Source: DASXUL01 sp036504855 | Lineage (GTDB): Bacteria; Armatimonadota; DTGP01; JAKQQT01 | Length of the DNA stretch: 64,000 nucleotides | Reading direction: 5' to 3' | Assembly: GCA_036504855.1 (NCBI GenBank) | Contig: DASXUL010000193.1 | Span: 1-64,000, forward strand | Shown here: positions 41,780-50,206 of the stretch, piece after piece | Layout: the number at the start of each line of letters is the position of its first letter | Position numbering within the stretch: the stretch's first letter is position 1 | The notes under the pieces: generated by a model | Told to the model about the DNA's origin: nothing | The model's database searches: none | The model's input: only the letters and a program-made list of their open reading frames with translations | Program-made: the position numbers and the translations under genes

Positions 41780-44700
41780 ATGCACCGACCGCTTCCCGTC
41801 CGATCTTTCCTCGCTGTGTTCCGTCTACTGGTTGCTCTGGCCATCGCGGCCACGGCGGCCAGGTCCGCTACGATCTACGTCTCGCCATCTTCAACCGGCC
41901 CCACGCGAGACGGCTCTTCCTGGGCATCCGCATACGCCAGCATCAGCGAAGCGCTCGCGGCGGCGAGTTCTGGCGATGAGATCTGGGTCGTTTCCGGAGT
42001 CTACAAGGAAGCCGTTGCCCTGCGCGAAGGGGTGGGGCTCTATGGCGGTTTCCGGGGCGACGAGGCCTCGCGCGATGCCCGGGACGTCGCCGCCAACGTG
42101 TCCGCCATCGACGGTGAAATGAAGCGCGAGGCCGTGGTCGCCCCGGCCGGGATCACCCCCGCCGCCGTGATCGATGGTTTCACGATTCGGAATGGCTCCG
42201 GCGGGTCGAAACAGGGCGCGGCCATCCGAGCCGTGGATGCGGCGCCCACGATTCGCAACAATGTCATCGCGGCCAACGCGTACTCCTATGCCGGCATCTA
42301 CCTGAAAGGCTCCGGCAGCCCGGTTGTGGAGGGGAACGCGTTTCGTCTCAACACCGCGAGTCGGCTGTACGGCGGGCCCGGGAACGCCGTGGTTGTGGAC
42401 GGTTGCACGGCATCGATCCGCAATAACGTCTTTGAGGGAAATCGGGGCGGCGCAATCAGCGTAACGGCGGCCGGCGCGCTCATCGAATCGAACAGCGTCA
42501 ACCTCGGCGCATTGTCCGTTGTCTCTCAGACGACCGCCGGCATCGCGCTGACGAACGCCACGTCCCTCGTTCGTTCCAATACCGTTCGCATGTCGTCGCC
42601 AGGCATCCAGATCACGGGAGGTTCGCCGACGATCATCGGCAATCGTGTCGCGGAGAACGTCGGGGGCATCGTGACTAGAAATGCCAGCCCGCTGATCGAG
42701 CGGAACGATGTCCTGTGGAACACGGCGCCAAGCGGCGCGGGCATCGGCATCGTCGGCGGCGCGCCCATCGTTCGGAACAACGTCCTGTTCGGCAACGCCG
42801 GCACGTCCGTGGACTACCAGTATCCCTCCTACGGCGCTGGGATCTATTGCAAGGCGTCTGCCCCCGACGTGCCGGTCATCGCCAACAACACGCTGATCGC
42901 CAATAACAACGGCGGCGCGATCTATTGCACAGGCGGCACGCCTCTCGTCGTCAATAACTTGATCGCCTATTGCCGGTCCGCCGGCGGACCGGCATCGTCG
43001 ACGAATGCGCTCTTCCGCAACAACTGCTTCTGGGACAGCGCGACCAGCGCCGCCCCACCCACTGGGCCGGATGCCAATGGGAACGTTTTCCGGGACCCCA
43101 AACTGGCCAACGCTAGTTCGGGGGACTACCGGTTGCTGCCGGACTCTCCGTGCCGGGACGCTGGAGACGACAGCGTGGTCGCCGAGGGGGAACTCGATGC
43201 GGCCAGCCAGCCCCGGCAATTGGGCGGGCACGTTGACATCGGCGCCTACGAGACCGACGGTTCCTCTTGGAGCACGCCGCCTCGCATCGTGAGGGTGCGC
43301 CCGGATGGCGATGACGCTCTCGACGGCGCTTCGTGGGAATCGGCGAAGCGCACCCTCCGAGCGGCGGTCGACGCCGTCCAGCGCGGCGGCGGCGAAATCT
43401 GGGCGGCCTCGGGGACTTACGCGGGCGGTTTCAACCTCGGCTCGCTGTGCTCGCTCTACGGCGGTTTTGCGGGCAACGAAACCGCGCTCGATGGACGGAG
43501 CCCGGGCACGGCGCCCACGACGATTGAAGGGCCTACGGCCGGCGCCGCCATCAGCGTGCTGCCCGCGGCAGACGCCGTGAACATCAACAGGATCACGGTC
43601 CAGGGAACCAACATCACGGGCGTGAGCATCGGAATCAGGGCCTCGGTCCGTGTCAGCGATAGTGCAATCCAGTTGACTGGCGGGACCGGCGTGTCGGCAT
43701 CGCAGCTATCGGAAGTGACGATCGTGGGAAACCGCATCCGGGGGGCCGACAACGGTATCGCGACGGCCTTCACTCAAAGCGCCGTCATCGACCGGAATCT
43801 GCTGCATGACAACAAGACCGGCATATCCTTGATAGACGGCAGCGTCACCGTGCGGAACAACGTGTTGATCGGCTGCCGTTACCAGGGCATCTCGTTGGAA
43901 GACGCCCAAGCCGTCGTCACCAACAACACGGTGGCCCAGACGACGGGGACCGATGCATATGCGACCGCTATCTACCTGTCCGGATATGCCAAAGCGACCT
44001 TCGCGAACAACATCATCGCCTTCAACGCCGCAGGCGTCATGAGCTTGGCACAGGACACGCCCACGTTCGTGAGCAACTGCTTCTATGGCAACGGGGCCAA
44101 CGAGTTCTATGGCATCCTGAACCCCGTTGGGACGAAGGGGAACCTGCGTAAGGATCCCTTGCTCCTGGGGCTGCCGTTCGGCGGTTGGCGCCTTGGAGCG
44201 GGATCGCCATGCGTGGATGCCGGATCGGATGCCGCCGCGGCCGGCATGGACGGCGACGCCGACGGAGCGCCGCGGCTTGTCGGCGCGCATGTGGATATCG
44301 GGGCCGACGAGCAGGCCGGCTCTCCAGAACCCTTCTCTCCGCGAGTGGCCTATGTGAGCCTGGAAGGATCTGATACGCACGATGGGGCATCGTGGCAGAC
44401 GGCGAAGCGCACCATCCGCGCCGCCATGGACGCGCTGATGGCCGCGGACGGAGGCGGACAAGTTTGGGTGGCCAACGGCTTGTATGCGGCAACGCTTCAG
44501 ATCTCGAGCTTCATCCACCTGTACGGCGGTTTCGCCGGCGCCGAGACGGCCACGGAGCAGCGCAACTTCGCCGCCTCTCCCACCATCATCGACGGCCAGG
44601 GGAGCGAGCCCGTGATCTCCGCGGCGAACACCGAATCACCTTGCCGGTTCGATGGTTTCCAGGTCATCGACAGCGTCTTGCCGCCCAGCCTCGTCTTCGG

Positions 44701-45739
44701 GCCTCTGCTTGTCTGTGACCACTCGTCGATCACCATCGCCAACAATGCCTTCCTGGGCGATCCCGCGAGTCAGCGAGGGGGCGTAGAAATCGTCGGCGGT
44801 GCGCCGACGTTCACGAACAATACCGTCTGGGGAGGATCGGACGCTTACGGCGGCGTACGTTGTGAGGAGACAACAGCGGTTGTCTCCGGCAATCTGATCT
44901 CACACAGCAGGGCGACGGGCATCGAAGTGATGAACTCCGCCACGCTAGTGCCCGTGATCACGGCAAACGTCGTCTCCGACTGCGCCGGCCCTGGAATCAG
45001 CTTTTTTGGCCAGGGGCTAACGGTGAACCGCAACACGGTCACAAGGAACCTGGGCGGCGGAATCCGCGTGTCCGGCGCTGGCTCCACGCTGAGCAACAAC
45101 CTGATCGTCGACAACCGCGGTGCGGCCTCCGCTCTCTTGGTAGGGGGGTCGAACATCAAGACGGTCAACAACACGATCGTGGGCAACGTCAACACCGATG
45201 CCACGAAGCCTCACTACGGGTGCATTCACCTGTCCGGGGGGATGGGGCTGGTGTTCGACAACAACATCATCGCCTTCAACTCGTCCGGAATCGTCAACGA
45301 GTCCGTCTACCCGGTAGCCGCCTCGCTCCTCTGGAACGTGCTCTTCAGCAACGGATCCGAGGACTACATTGGCATCGCCGACCCATTTGCAGACGTCCCG
45401 AACATCCCAACGGACCCGCTCTTCGTCGATAGAGCCGCCGGGGACTACCGCCTGACGTCTGCGTCGCCGTGCATTGATGTGGGCGCCTTTACGGCATACG
45501 GCACTCTGGATCTGTCCGGCGGCGCCCGCGTCATCGGCAGCCGCGTGGACGTTGGGGCCTATGAATGGAGCGCCGAGCCTCGCTACGTTACGGCCGATGC
45601 CGTGCGTGCGCTTCGCATCGCGGGCGGCCTCATCGGGCCGACGGAAGGCGACCTCTCACGGCTGAACCGGGAACCGGGTGACGGCATCGGCCTGGAGGAC
45701 GCGATCCGCCTGGCGCGCGCCGCCAGCGGCCTGAACTAG
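41780..45739 (+). CDS. Large secreted protein of three parallel beta-helix modules with dockerin-like C-terminus
   Basis: 1319 residues with a signal peptide (to about 31, AATAARSA). Three homologous modules begin near residues 32, 498 and 853. Each opens with a DGxSWxxA block (DGSSWASAYASISEALAAA; DGASWESAKRTLRAAVDAV; DGASWQTAKRTIRAAMDAL), runs through LYGGFxGxE and a series of NNxx right-handed beta-helix coils, and closes with a choice-of-anchor-like SPCxDAGxD ... VDIGAYE. Residues 1263-1319 hold two dockerin-like segments (TADAVRALRIAGGL; NREPGDGIGLEDAIRLARAA). It probably binds or cleaves polysaccharide; no catalytic site is evident. Confidence 0.82.
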   Translation: MHRPLPVRSFLAVFRLLVALAIAATAARSATIYVSPSSTGPTRDGSSWASAYASISEALAAASSGDEIWVVSGVYKEAVALREGVGLYGGFRGDEASRDARDVAANVSAIDGEMKREAVVAPAGITPAAVIDGFTIRNGSGGSKQGAAIRAVDAAPTIRNNVIAANAYSYAGIYLKGSGSPVVEGNAFRLNTASRLYGGPGNAVVVDGCTASIRNNVFEGNRGGAISVTAAGALIESNSVNLGALSVVSQTTAGIALTNATSLVRSNTVRMSSPGIQITGGSPTIIGNRVAENVGGIVTRNASPLIERNDVLWNTAPSGAGIGIVGGAPIVRNNVLFGNAGTSVDYQYPSYGAGIYCKASAPDVPVIANNTLIANNNGGAIYCTGGTPLVVNNLIAYCRSAGGPASSTNALFRNNCFWDSATSAAPPTGPDANGNVFRDPKLANASSGDYRLLPDSPCRDAGDDSVVAEGELDAASQPRQLGGHVDIGAYETDGSSWSTPPRIVRVRPDGDDALDGASWESAKRTLRAAVDAVQRGGGEIWAASGTYAGGFNLGSLCSLYGGFAGNETALDGRSPGTAPTTIEGPTAGAAISVLPAADAVNINRITVQGTNITGVSIGIRASVRVSDSAIQLTGGTGVSASQLSEVTIVGNRIRGADNGIATAFTQSAVIDRNLLHDNKTGISLIDGSVTVRNNVLIGCRYQGISLEDAQAVVTNNTVAQTTGTDAYATAIYLSGYAKATFANNIIAFNAAGVMSLAQDTPTFVSNCFYGNGANEFYGILNPVGTKGNLRKDPLLLGLPFGGWRLGAGSPCVDAGSDAAAAGMDGDADGAPRLVGAHVDIGADEQAGSPEPFSPRVAYVSLEGSDTHDGASWQTAKRTIRAAMDALMAADGGGQVWVANGLYAATLQISSFIHLYGGFAGAETATEQRNFAASPTIIDGQGSEPVISAANTESPCRFDGFQVIDSVLPPSLVFGPLLVCDHSSITIANNAFLGDPASQRGGVEIVGGAPTFTNNTVWGGSDAYGGVRCEETTAVVSGNLISHSRATGIEVMNSATLVPVITANVVSDCAGPGISFFGQGLTVNRNTVTRNLGGGIRVSGAGSTLSNNLIVDNRGAASALLVGGSNIKTVNNTIVGNVNTDATKPHYGCIHLSGGMGLVFDNNIIAFNSSGIVNESVYPVAASLLWNVLFSNGSEDYIGIADPFADVPNIPTDPLFVDRAAGDYRLTSASPCIDVGAFTAYGTLDLSGGARVIGSRVDVGAYEWSAEPRYVTADAVRALRIAGGLIGPTEGDLSRLNREPGDGIGLEDAIRLARAASGLN

Positions 45740-45762
45740 GCCTGGAAGATTCGCCCGCAACG

Positions 45763-45795
45763 GAAAGGGGATGGCCGCTTCGGCCATCCCCTTTC
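45763..45795. terminator. 14-bp hairpin terminator between convergent genes
   Basis: GAAAGGGGATGGCC and GGCCATCCCCTTTC pair perfectly around GCTTC, between the beta-helix gene and the convergent gmk. A weak T-run (GTGTTTT) follows further downstream on the plus strand. Confidence 0.65.
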
Positions 45796-45824
45796 GCGCG
45801 TCCGCTGTGTTTTCGCCTCCACCG

Positions 45825-46466
45825 TTAAGGCTTCGGCCGGAAGCCGTTGATGTTGCGCACGCGGCGCTGTTCGGCCAGGAAGATGGAGCGTACTTCGTCG
45901 GCGGCGGCGCCGAGGTCGTCGTTCACCACCACGTAGTCGTAGTCCGGTAGGGTCTGCATTTCGTGGAGGGCGGTGGAGAGGCGGCGGTCGATCGCCTCGT
46001 CGGAATCGGTGAGGCGGTTGCGGAGGCGGCTTTCCAGCTCCGCGAGGCTGGGGGGCGCCAGGAAGATGTGAACGGCGTCCGGCATGGCGCGCCGCACGCT
46101 GGCGGCGCCCTGCACGTCGATCTTCAGCACCACGCTGCGGCCGGCGGCGAGGCTCTCTTCCACGAAGGCGAGCGGCGTTCCGTAGAGGTTGCCGTATACC
46201 TCGGCCCACTCCAGCATCTGCCCGTCCAGAACGTGCTGGCGGAACTGGGCCTGCGTCCAGAAATGGTAGTCCTCGCCATCCACCTCGGCGGGGCGGGGCG
46301 GGCGCGTGGTGGCGGTGATGGCGCGGCGCACGCGGTTCTCGGGGTTCTTCTCGCGGCTGGTGGCCTCCAACAGCAGGGCATCCTTGCCCACGCCGCTGGG
46401 CCCGCTTAGCACAAACAACACGCCGCGTCGGGCATACGGCGGCAGATAATGGGGCGTATCCGGCAA
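45825..46466 (-). CDS. gmk: Guanylate kinase
   Basis: A 213-residue enzyme phosphorylating GMP to GDP. P-loop LSGPSGVGKDALL (Asp replaces the usual Gly/Ser after GK), GMP-binding TATTRPPRPAEVDGEDYHF with conserved Arg and Tyr, EWAEVYGNLYGTP, and KIDVQGAASVR. The TTG at 46466, 6 nt after AGGAG, is preferred to the ATG at 46496, because the extra ten codons of the longer form are translated from the neighbouring hairpin repeat. It lies in the same direction as the prepilin gene upstream. Confidence 0.9.
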   Translation of the reverse strand: MPDTPHYLPPYARRGVLFVLSGPSGVGKDALLLEATSREKNPENRVRRAITATTRPPRPAEVDGEDYHFWTQAQFRQHVLDGQMLEWAEVYGNLYGTPLAFVEESLAAGRSVVLKIDVQGAASVRRAMPDAVHIFLAPPSLAELESRLRNRLTDSDEAIDRRLSTALHEMQTLPDYDYVVVNDDLGAAADEVRSIFLAEQRRVRNINGFRPKP

Positions 46467-46481
46467 ATCTATCTCCTGTCG

Positions 46482-46596
46482 GGAGCCGTCAGCCATTAGC
46501 CGTCAGCCATCAGCGGGAAGGGGTTTCAGCCAAGCGAGGGGTTATCTCGCTGGCGCTGCCTCCGGGCTGAGGGCTGACGGCTGATGGCTGACGGCT
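46482..46596. repeat. TCAG-heptamer long hairpin, copy 8
   Basis: The left arm is GAGCCGTCAGCCATTAGCC and onward, the right arm GGCTGACGGCTGATGGCTG and onward. The heptamers alternate GTCAGCC and ATCAGCC. The inner core (GGGAAGGGGTTTCAGCCAAG) departs from the CCCGAAGGCC type. Sits between gmk and the prepilin gene and supplies an alternative start codon for gmk. Confidence 0.7.
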
Positions 46597-46599
46597 CAA

Positions 46600-47370
46600 C
46601 TAGTTTCCTGTAACATAGTAGCTGCTCCACATGGCGCCGTCGCGGTTGAGGATGGCCGGCGGCAGGTCCTTCGGGTGGAAGAACTCCTCGTGTGAGATGA
46701 CCTGCGTGTGGCCGTCCACGAACGCCATGGTGTACGACTTGCTCTTCACGTCGCGGTGCCACGCGCCCGCCGGATCGGTGAGGCTGTCCCGTTGCGCCCA
46801 GAGGGGCAGGGAGTCGCAGATCGTGAAACACCGCGTTGGGTACTTCACCTGCGAAACGCCGTACGGCCGGTAAATAAGCCCGCCGGAGCCGGAAGTAGGG
46901 GTCTTGAACGACAGGATGACGGGCCAGGTGTAGCTGGAGCCGTTCTTATCGAACACCTTCTTCACGAGGCCGGACGACAGGATCTGGCCCTTGTCGGAGG
47001 GGCACTTCCACACTTCCTTGCTCTTCAGATACTGGCCGATGGGGCCGTCCATCGTCTTCCACTTCCCAACGGGTGAGTTGTCCTTTGTGGGGTTGCCGCC
47101 CCAAAGGAGCGGAACCGGCGGAACCGCGTTGCTGAGTTCCGGGTAGGCCGCCCAATCCAGATAGTCCATGCCCCTCGGGAAATAGCCGTCGTTGTCGTCG
47201 CAGTACATCAAGATGCCCTTGGTGATCTGGTTGAGGTTTGACGTGCACGTGGCCTGCTGGGCCCGCATGCGGGCTTTGGCGAAGACAGGGAAGAGGATGG
47301 CGGCCAGAATCGCGATGATGGCGATGACCACCAGCAGTTCGATCAGTGTGAACCCACAGCGTCGTCGCAT
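46600..47370 (-). CDS. Prepilin-type protein with H-X9-DG (DUF1559-like) passenger
   Basis: 256 residues. The class III signal is RRRCGFTLIELLVVIAIIAI, cleaved after Gly by prepilin peptidase, leaving the usual hydrophobic helix. The passenger domain has NLNQITKGILMYCDDNDGYF and the end motif MAFVDGHTQVISHEEF characteristic of the H-X9-DG group. It is exported and assembled or displayed by the pilus/T2SS machinery, for which PilB is encoded at 12.7 kb. GGAGG 10 nt before the ATG at 47370 fixes the start. Confidence 0.88.
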   Translation of the reverse strand: MRRRCGFTLIELLVVIAIIAILAAILFPVFAKARMRAQQATCTSNLNQITKGILMYCDDNDGYFPRGMDYLDWAAYPELSNAVPPVPLLWGGNPTKDNSPVGKWKTMDGPIGQYLKSKEVWKCPSDKGQILSSGLVKKVFDKNGSSYTWPVILSFKTPTSGSGGLIYRPYGVSQVKYPTRCFTICDSLPLWAQRDSLTDPAGAWHRDVKSKSYTMAFVDGHTQVISHEEFFHPKDLPPAILNRDGAMWSSYYVTGN

Positions 47371-47395
47371 ACCGTTGTCCTCCATGAATGGGAGT

Positions 47396-47516
47396 CGATC
47401 GTCAGTCATCAGTCGTCAGTAATCAGTTATCAGTCATCAGTCCGGCAAGACCCGAACCAAATCAGGCAGCGGTCGCTCCCGCTGACAACAGACAACTGAC
47501 GACTGATGACTGACAA
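47396..47516. repeat. TCAG-heptamer long hairpin, copy 9
   Basis: The left arm reads GTCGATCGTCAGTCATCAG with GTCAGTAATCAGTTATCAG and onward. The right arm is ACAACAGACAACTGACGACT and GATGACTGACAACT. The core is unrelated to the CCCGAAGGCC type. The right arm touches the stop codon of the next gene. Confidence 0.65.
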
Positions 47517-48434
47517 CTATCGCCGCCGCCGCCACTGCTGCAGCGCGTAGCCGGCGATGTATCCGAGGCCGGCGCCGGCGATGGCGCCGGCCGAGCCGCC
47601 AGTGAGGCCGATGAGTGCGCCCAGGATGAGGCCAAGCCAGGGAACGGAAATCGATGGCTTGCCGAAGCGCAGATAGAGCCGCTTCGACGGCAGGCGCAGG
47701 CGGGGCAGCATCGTCGGGCCGGGTTCCGGCGATGGCGCCGGTTGTTCCTCGGAGGGGGCGATGCGCGGGCGGCGGAACTGCTGCTTGCCGCGTTCGTATT
47801 CGGCCGACGGCGTGTGACGTTCCAGCACGGAGATCGAGGCGTCGAAGAACGCCGCATCCATGCCGTAGGCGGCCGGGTAGTGCTCGCGCAGCACCGGCAG
47901 GATCATGGCGTAGGCGCGAGGGGCCTCAGCCATATCGCGTTGCACGAGGAGCTGAGCGCTGCGCTCCGCTTCCTCGTTCGGCGGATCCGCCGAGAGTTCC
48001 GTAACGTAGCGCACGAGGCGGTGCGGGAAAGCGCTGTTGTTTTTAAGGCGTACCGCCTGCTCGCGTGCGGCGGATCGGTCGCCGGCTGTGGGGCCGGTGC
48101 GGGCCCCCGCGTCGGCGGATTCAACGGCCGCCAGCAACAGCGGCGCCGCGCGATCATCCGGAGCCTGCGCGGCCGCCTCGCGGAAGAACCGGGCGGCGGA
48201 AACGGGGTCGCCAGAGGAGGCGGCGCCGATCCCCCACGCCAATGAGAGCTCGAATGCCAGGCCGCGACGGCTGCGAGCATCGTAATCCTCCCGCGCGCCG
48301 GGGTCGCTAAGGACAACGCGAGCGCCCGCGCGGGCGGGCGACGGCTGCACGCCGCCCAGCAGCGCGGCCGCCCCCACCATCTCCGGCTCCACGTCCGCCG
48401 GAACGCCCAGCCATTCGTACAGGTTCGACGCCAT
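47517..48434 (-). CDS. J-domain-like membrane protein (HPD absent)
   Basis: 305 residues. The N-terminus (NLYEWLGVPADVEPEMVGAA ... VLSDPGAREDYDARS, residues 4-55) follows the outline of a DnaJ J-domain, but the HPD tripeptide that activates DnaK is missing. A helical middle contains TPR-like sequence (ARFFREAAAQAPDDRAAPLL). A Pro-rich linker leads to a glycine-zipper membrane hairpin (GLILGALIGLTGGSAGAIAG and AGLGYIAGYALQ). Co-directional with the peptidase gene 21 nt upstream; a scaffold role is only a guess. Confidence 0.6.
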   Translation of the reverse strand: MASNLYEWLGVPADVEPEMVGAAALLGGVQPSPARAGARVVLSDPGAREDYDARSRRGLAFELSLAWGIGAASSGDPVSAARFFREAAAQAPDDRAAPLLLAAVESADAGARTGPTAGDRSAAREQAVRLKNNSAFPHRLVRYVTELSADPPNEEAERSAQLLVQRDMAEAPRAYAMILPVLREHYPAAYGMDAAFFDASISVLERHTPSAEYERGKQQFRRPRIAPSEEQPAPSPEPGPTMLPRLRLPSKRLYLRFGKPSISVPWLGLILGALIGLTGGSAGAIAGAGLGYIAGYALQQWRRRR

Positions 48435-48455
48435 ATCGCAAGAAAGGGTGAAGGT

Positions 48456-49400
48456 CTAGCGGCGGAACTCGTCTTCGCGCCACCACGACGGCGGGGCCAG
48501 GTCCGATACGGGCTCCTCGGCCTGTACCTGGCGGCGTCGGCGGTTTCGCACCGTGAAGAAGCCCCAGATGAGGGCTATGAAGAACATCCCCGGCACGATC
48601 CACTCCGCCCACTCTATGAAAACGCGAGACCTGGAGCCAAGCTGAAGGTCTCTGCGCCATTTGGCGGCCCAATCGTCGGCTCCATAGCCGTAAACGGTGC
48701 GCATGGCGGCGTCGTAGCTGGCGCCGCGGGCGAGGCGCCCCACGAGATCGCGCATCGCCGGCCAGCCGCCGCGATCGAGGAGGGCATCCACGGCGTCCTG
48801 CCCCTGGTCGTACGCGAGGCCGGCGTTATCGCCGGTGGGAAACGAGGATCGCAGATCGCTCAGGGGCAGGAGGCGGTTCTCCAGGAGCGCGCCGACCACG
48901 CGCGCATGGGCAATCGCCGGGTCGGCGCCGCCGGCTTCCTGGGCCAGGCCTTCGTTCATCCACAGCGGCATGGCTTCCACGCGCGGCCCGAGCATACGGA
49001 AGAGGAAGACGTGCACAATCTCGTGGCCGATCACGCGATCCGGCGCGTCGAAGATCCGGCTGGCATCCAGCCGGATCGTATCCTCGTTGGTAGCCGTGCC
49101 GACAACGAGCTCGCGTCGGTCCTGGTGGGCCTCCTTCAGGAACTCGCGACGGTCCGCGTACAGGATAACGGGGATGCGCTCACTCGGCGAGTAGCTGAGG
49201 AGCCCGGAAATGTGTCCGTAGGCCGCCTCGGCGCTCTGTTGCATCGTTTCCACGTCGATGACTTTGTCGGCATCGTAGATGAAATGGAAGTGCGGCGTGT
49301 CGCGCGTGTGCTTGGGCGCGGCCACGGCTGAGCCGGCCAGAAGGAGGCAGGCGACCGCACAGGCCACGCCGCGGAGCCGAGGTTTTGGAGCGCGTACCAT
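48456..49400 (-). CDS. Secreted membrane-anchored gluzincin peptidase (peptidase MA-like)
   Basis: 314 residues. Signal peptide to about residue 28 (VACAVACLLLAGSAVAA). Zinc-protease motif HEIVH in RVIGHEIVHVFLFRML followed by PLWMNEGLAQEAGG, where the Glu is the third ligand: the peptidase MA arrangement. The C-terminus has one helix (IVPGMFFIALIWGFFTV) and a cytoplasmic tail. The ATG at 49400 lies 6 nt after TATAAT, so the mRNA is probably leaderless; the frame also opens at 49418 but that start overlaps the -10 box. Confidence 0.78.
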   Translation of the reverse strand: MVRAPKPRLRGVACAVACLLLAGSAVAAPKHTRDTPHFHFIYDADKVIDVETMQQSAEAAYGHISGLLSYSPSERIPVILYADRREFLKEAHQDRRELVVGTATNEDTIRLDASRIFDAPDRVIGHEIVHVFLFRMLGPRVEAMPLWMNEGLAQEAGGADPAIAHARVVGALLENRLLPLSDLRSSFPTGDNAGLAYDQGQDAVDALLDRGGWPAMRDLVGRLARGASYDAAMRTVYGYGADDWAAKWRRDLQLGSRSRVFIEWAEWIVPGMFFIALIWGFFTVRNRRRRQVQAEEPVSDLAPPSWWREDEFRR

Positions 49401-49406
49401 ACGTTT

Positions 49407-49412
49407 ATTATA
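49407..49412 (-). promoter_or_regulatory. -10 box of a probable leaderless promoter
   Basis: TATAAT on the minus strand, exactly 6 nt before the ATG at 49400. No Shine-Dalgarno sequence can fit between them and no -35 box is clear. Confidence 0.5.
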
Positions 49413-49536
49413 CGTCACATGCCTGTTTGGGTTCCCCTGCCAAGGAGCGCGTGTAACTATCTATGGGCGGCGCGCGATAATGTAGTGTAGGTTATGGGGC
49501 GTCGATCCGCCCGCCGGGCGGTGAAAGGACGGAACC

Positions 49537-50088
49537 GTGGGCATTCCTGTGTTTGTGATAGCGCTGGTTGTGTTGGCCCTCTTTGTGATTGGCCTCTACA
49601 ACGGCCTCGTAGCGCGCCGGAACCGCGTCAAAACCGGCTGGGCGCAGGTGGACGTTCAACTGAAGCGCCGGCACGATTTGATTCCGAACCTCGTGGAGAC
49701 GGCGAAGGGCTATATGGCGCACGAGCGCGCCACTTTGGAAGCCGTCGTTGCGGCCCGGCAACAGGCCGTGAACGTCTCCGGGGTCGCCGATGCGGCCCGC
49801 GCCGAGAACCAGCTCACCCAGACCTTGCGCTCACTGTTCGCCGTGGCCGAAAGCTACCCGGACCTGAAGGCCAACACCAACATGCTGGCCCTGCAGGAAG
49901 AGCTGACGAGCACGGAGAACAAGATCGCGTTCGCGCGCCAGAACTACAACGACGAGGTGAACGGCTACAACACCGCCATCGAGCAGTTCCCCGGCAGCTT
50001 CATCGCCAACTCCTTCGGCTTCCAGCCCTCCGAGTTCTTCCAGGTGGAAGACCCCGCCGAGCGCGAAGCCCCGCAGGTGAAATTCTAG
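49537..50088 (+). CDS. lemA: LemA family protein
   Basis: 183 residues. An N-terminal helix (VIALVVLALFVIGLYNGLV) precedes the LemA coiled domain with RRNRVKTGWAQVDVQLKRRH, DLIPNLVETAKGYM, an ENKIAFARQNYNDEVNGYN block and FP-rich terminal FIANSFGFQPSEFFQV. LemA proteins face the outside and commonly sit next to HtpX, as here. The start codon is GTG, with AAAGGA upstream. lemA and htpX are separated by a hairpin repeat. Confidence 0.92.
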   Translation: MGIPVFVIALVVLALFVIGLYNGLVARRNRVKTGWAQVDVQLKRRHDLIPNLVETAKGYMAHERATLEAVVAARQQAVNVSGVADAARAENQLTQTLRSLFAVAESYPDLKANTNMLALQEELTSTENKIAFARQNYNDEVNGYNTAIEQFPGSFIANSFGFQPSEFFQVEDPAEREAPQVKF

Positions 50089-50089
50089 G

Positions 50090-50203
50090 AGTCGTCAGTC
50101 ATCAGTCGTCAGTTATCAGCCCGAAGGCTCTGACTGGGGAGCTGAGCGATACCATCAGAAAAGCCTTCGGACTGACAACTGACGACTGAATACTGACAAC
50201 TAC
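50090..50203. repeat. TCAG-heptamer long hairpin, copy 10
   Basis: Left arm GTCGTCAGTCATCAGTCGTC and onward, inner stem CCCGAAGGCT against AGCCTTCGG, right arm ACTGACAACTGACGACTG and onward. It fills the lemA-htpX gap and ends 3 nt before the htpX ATG, so it forms most of the htpX leader and may affect translation. Confidence 0.75.
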
Positions 50204-50206
50204 CAA

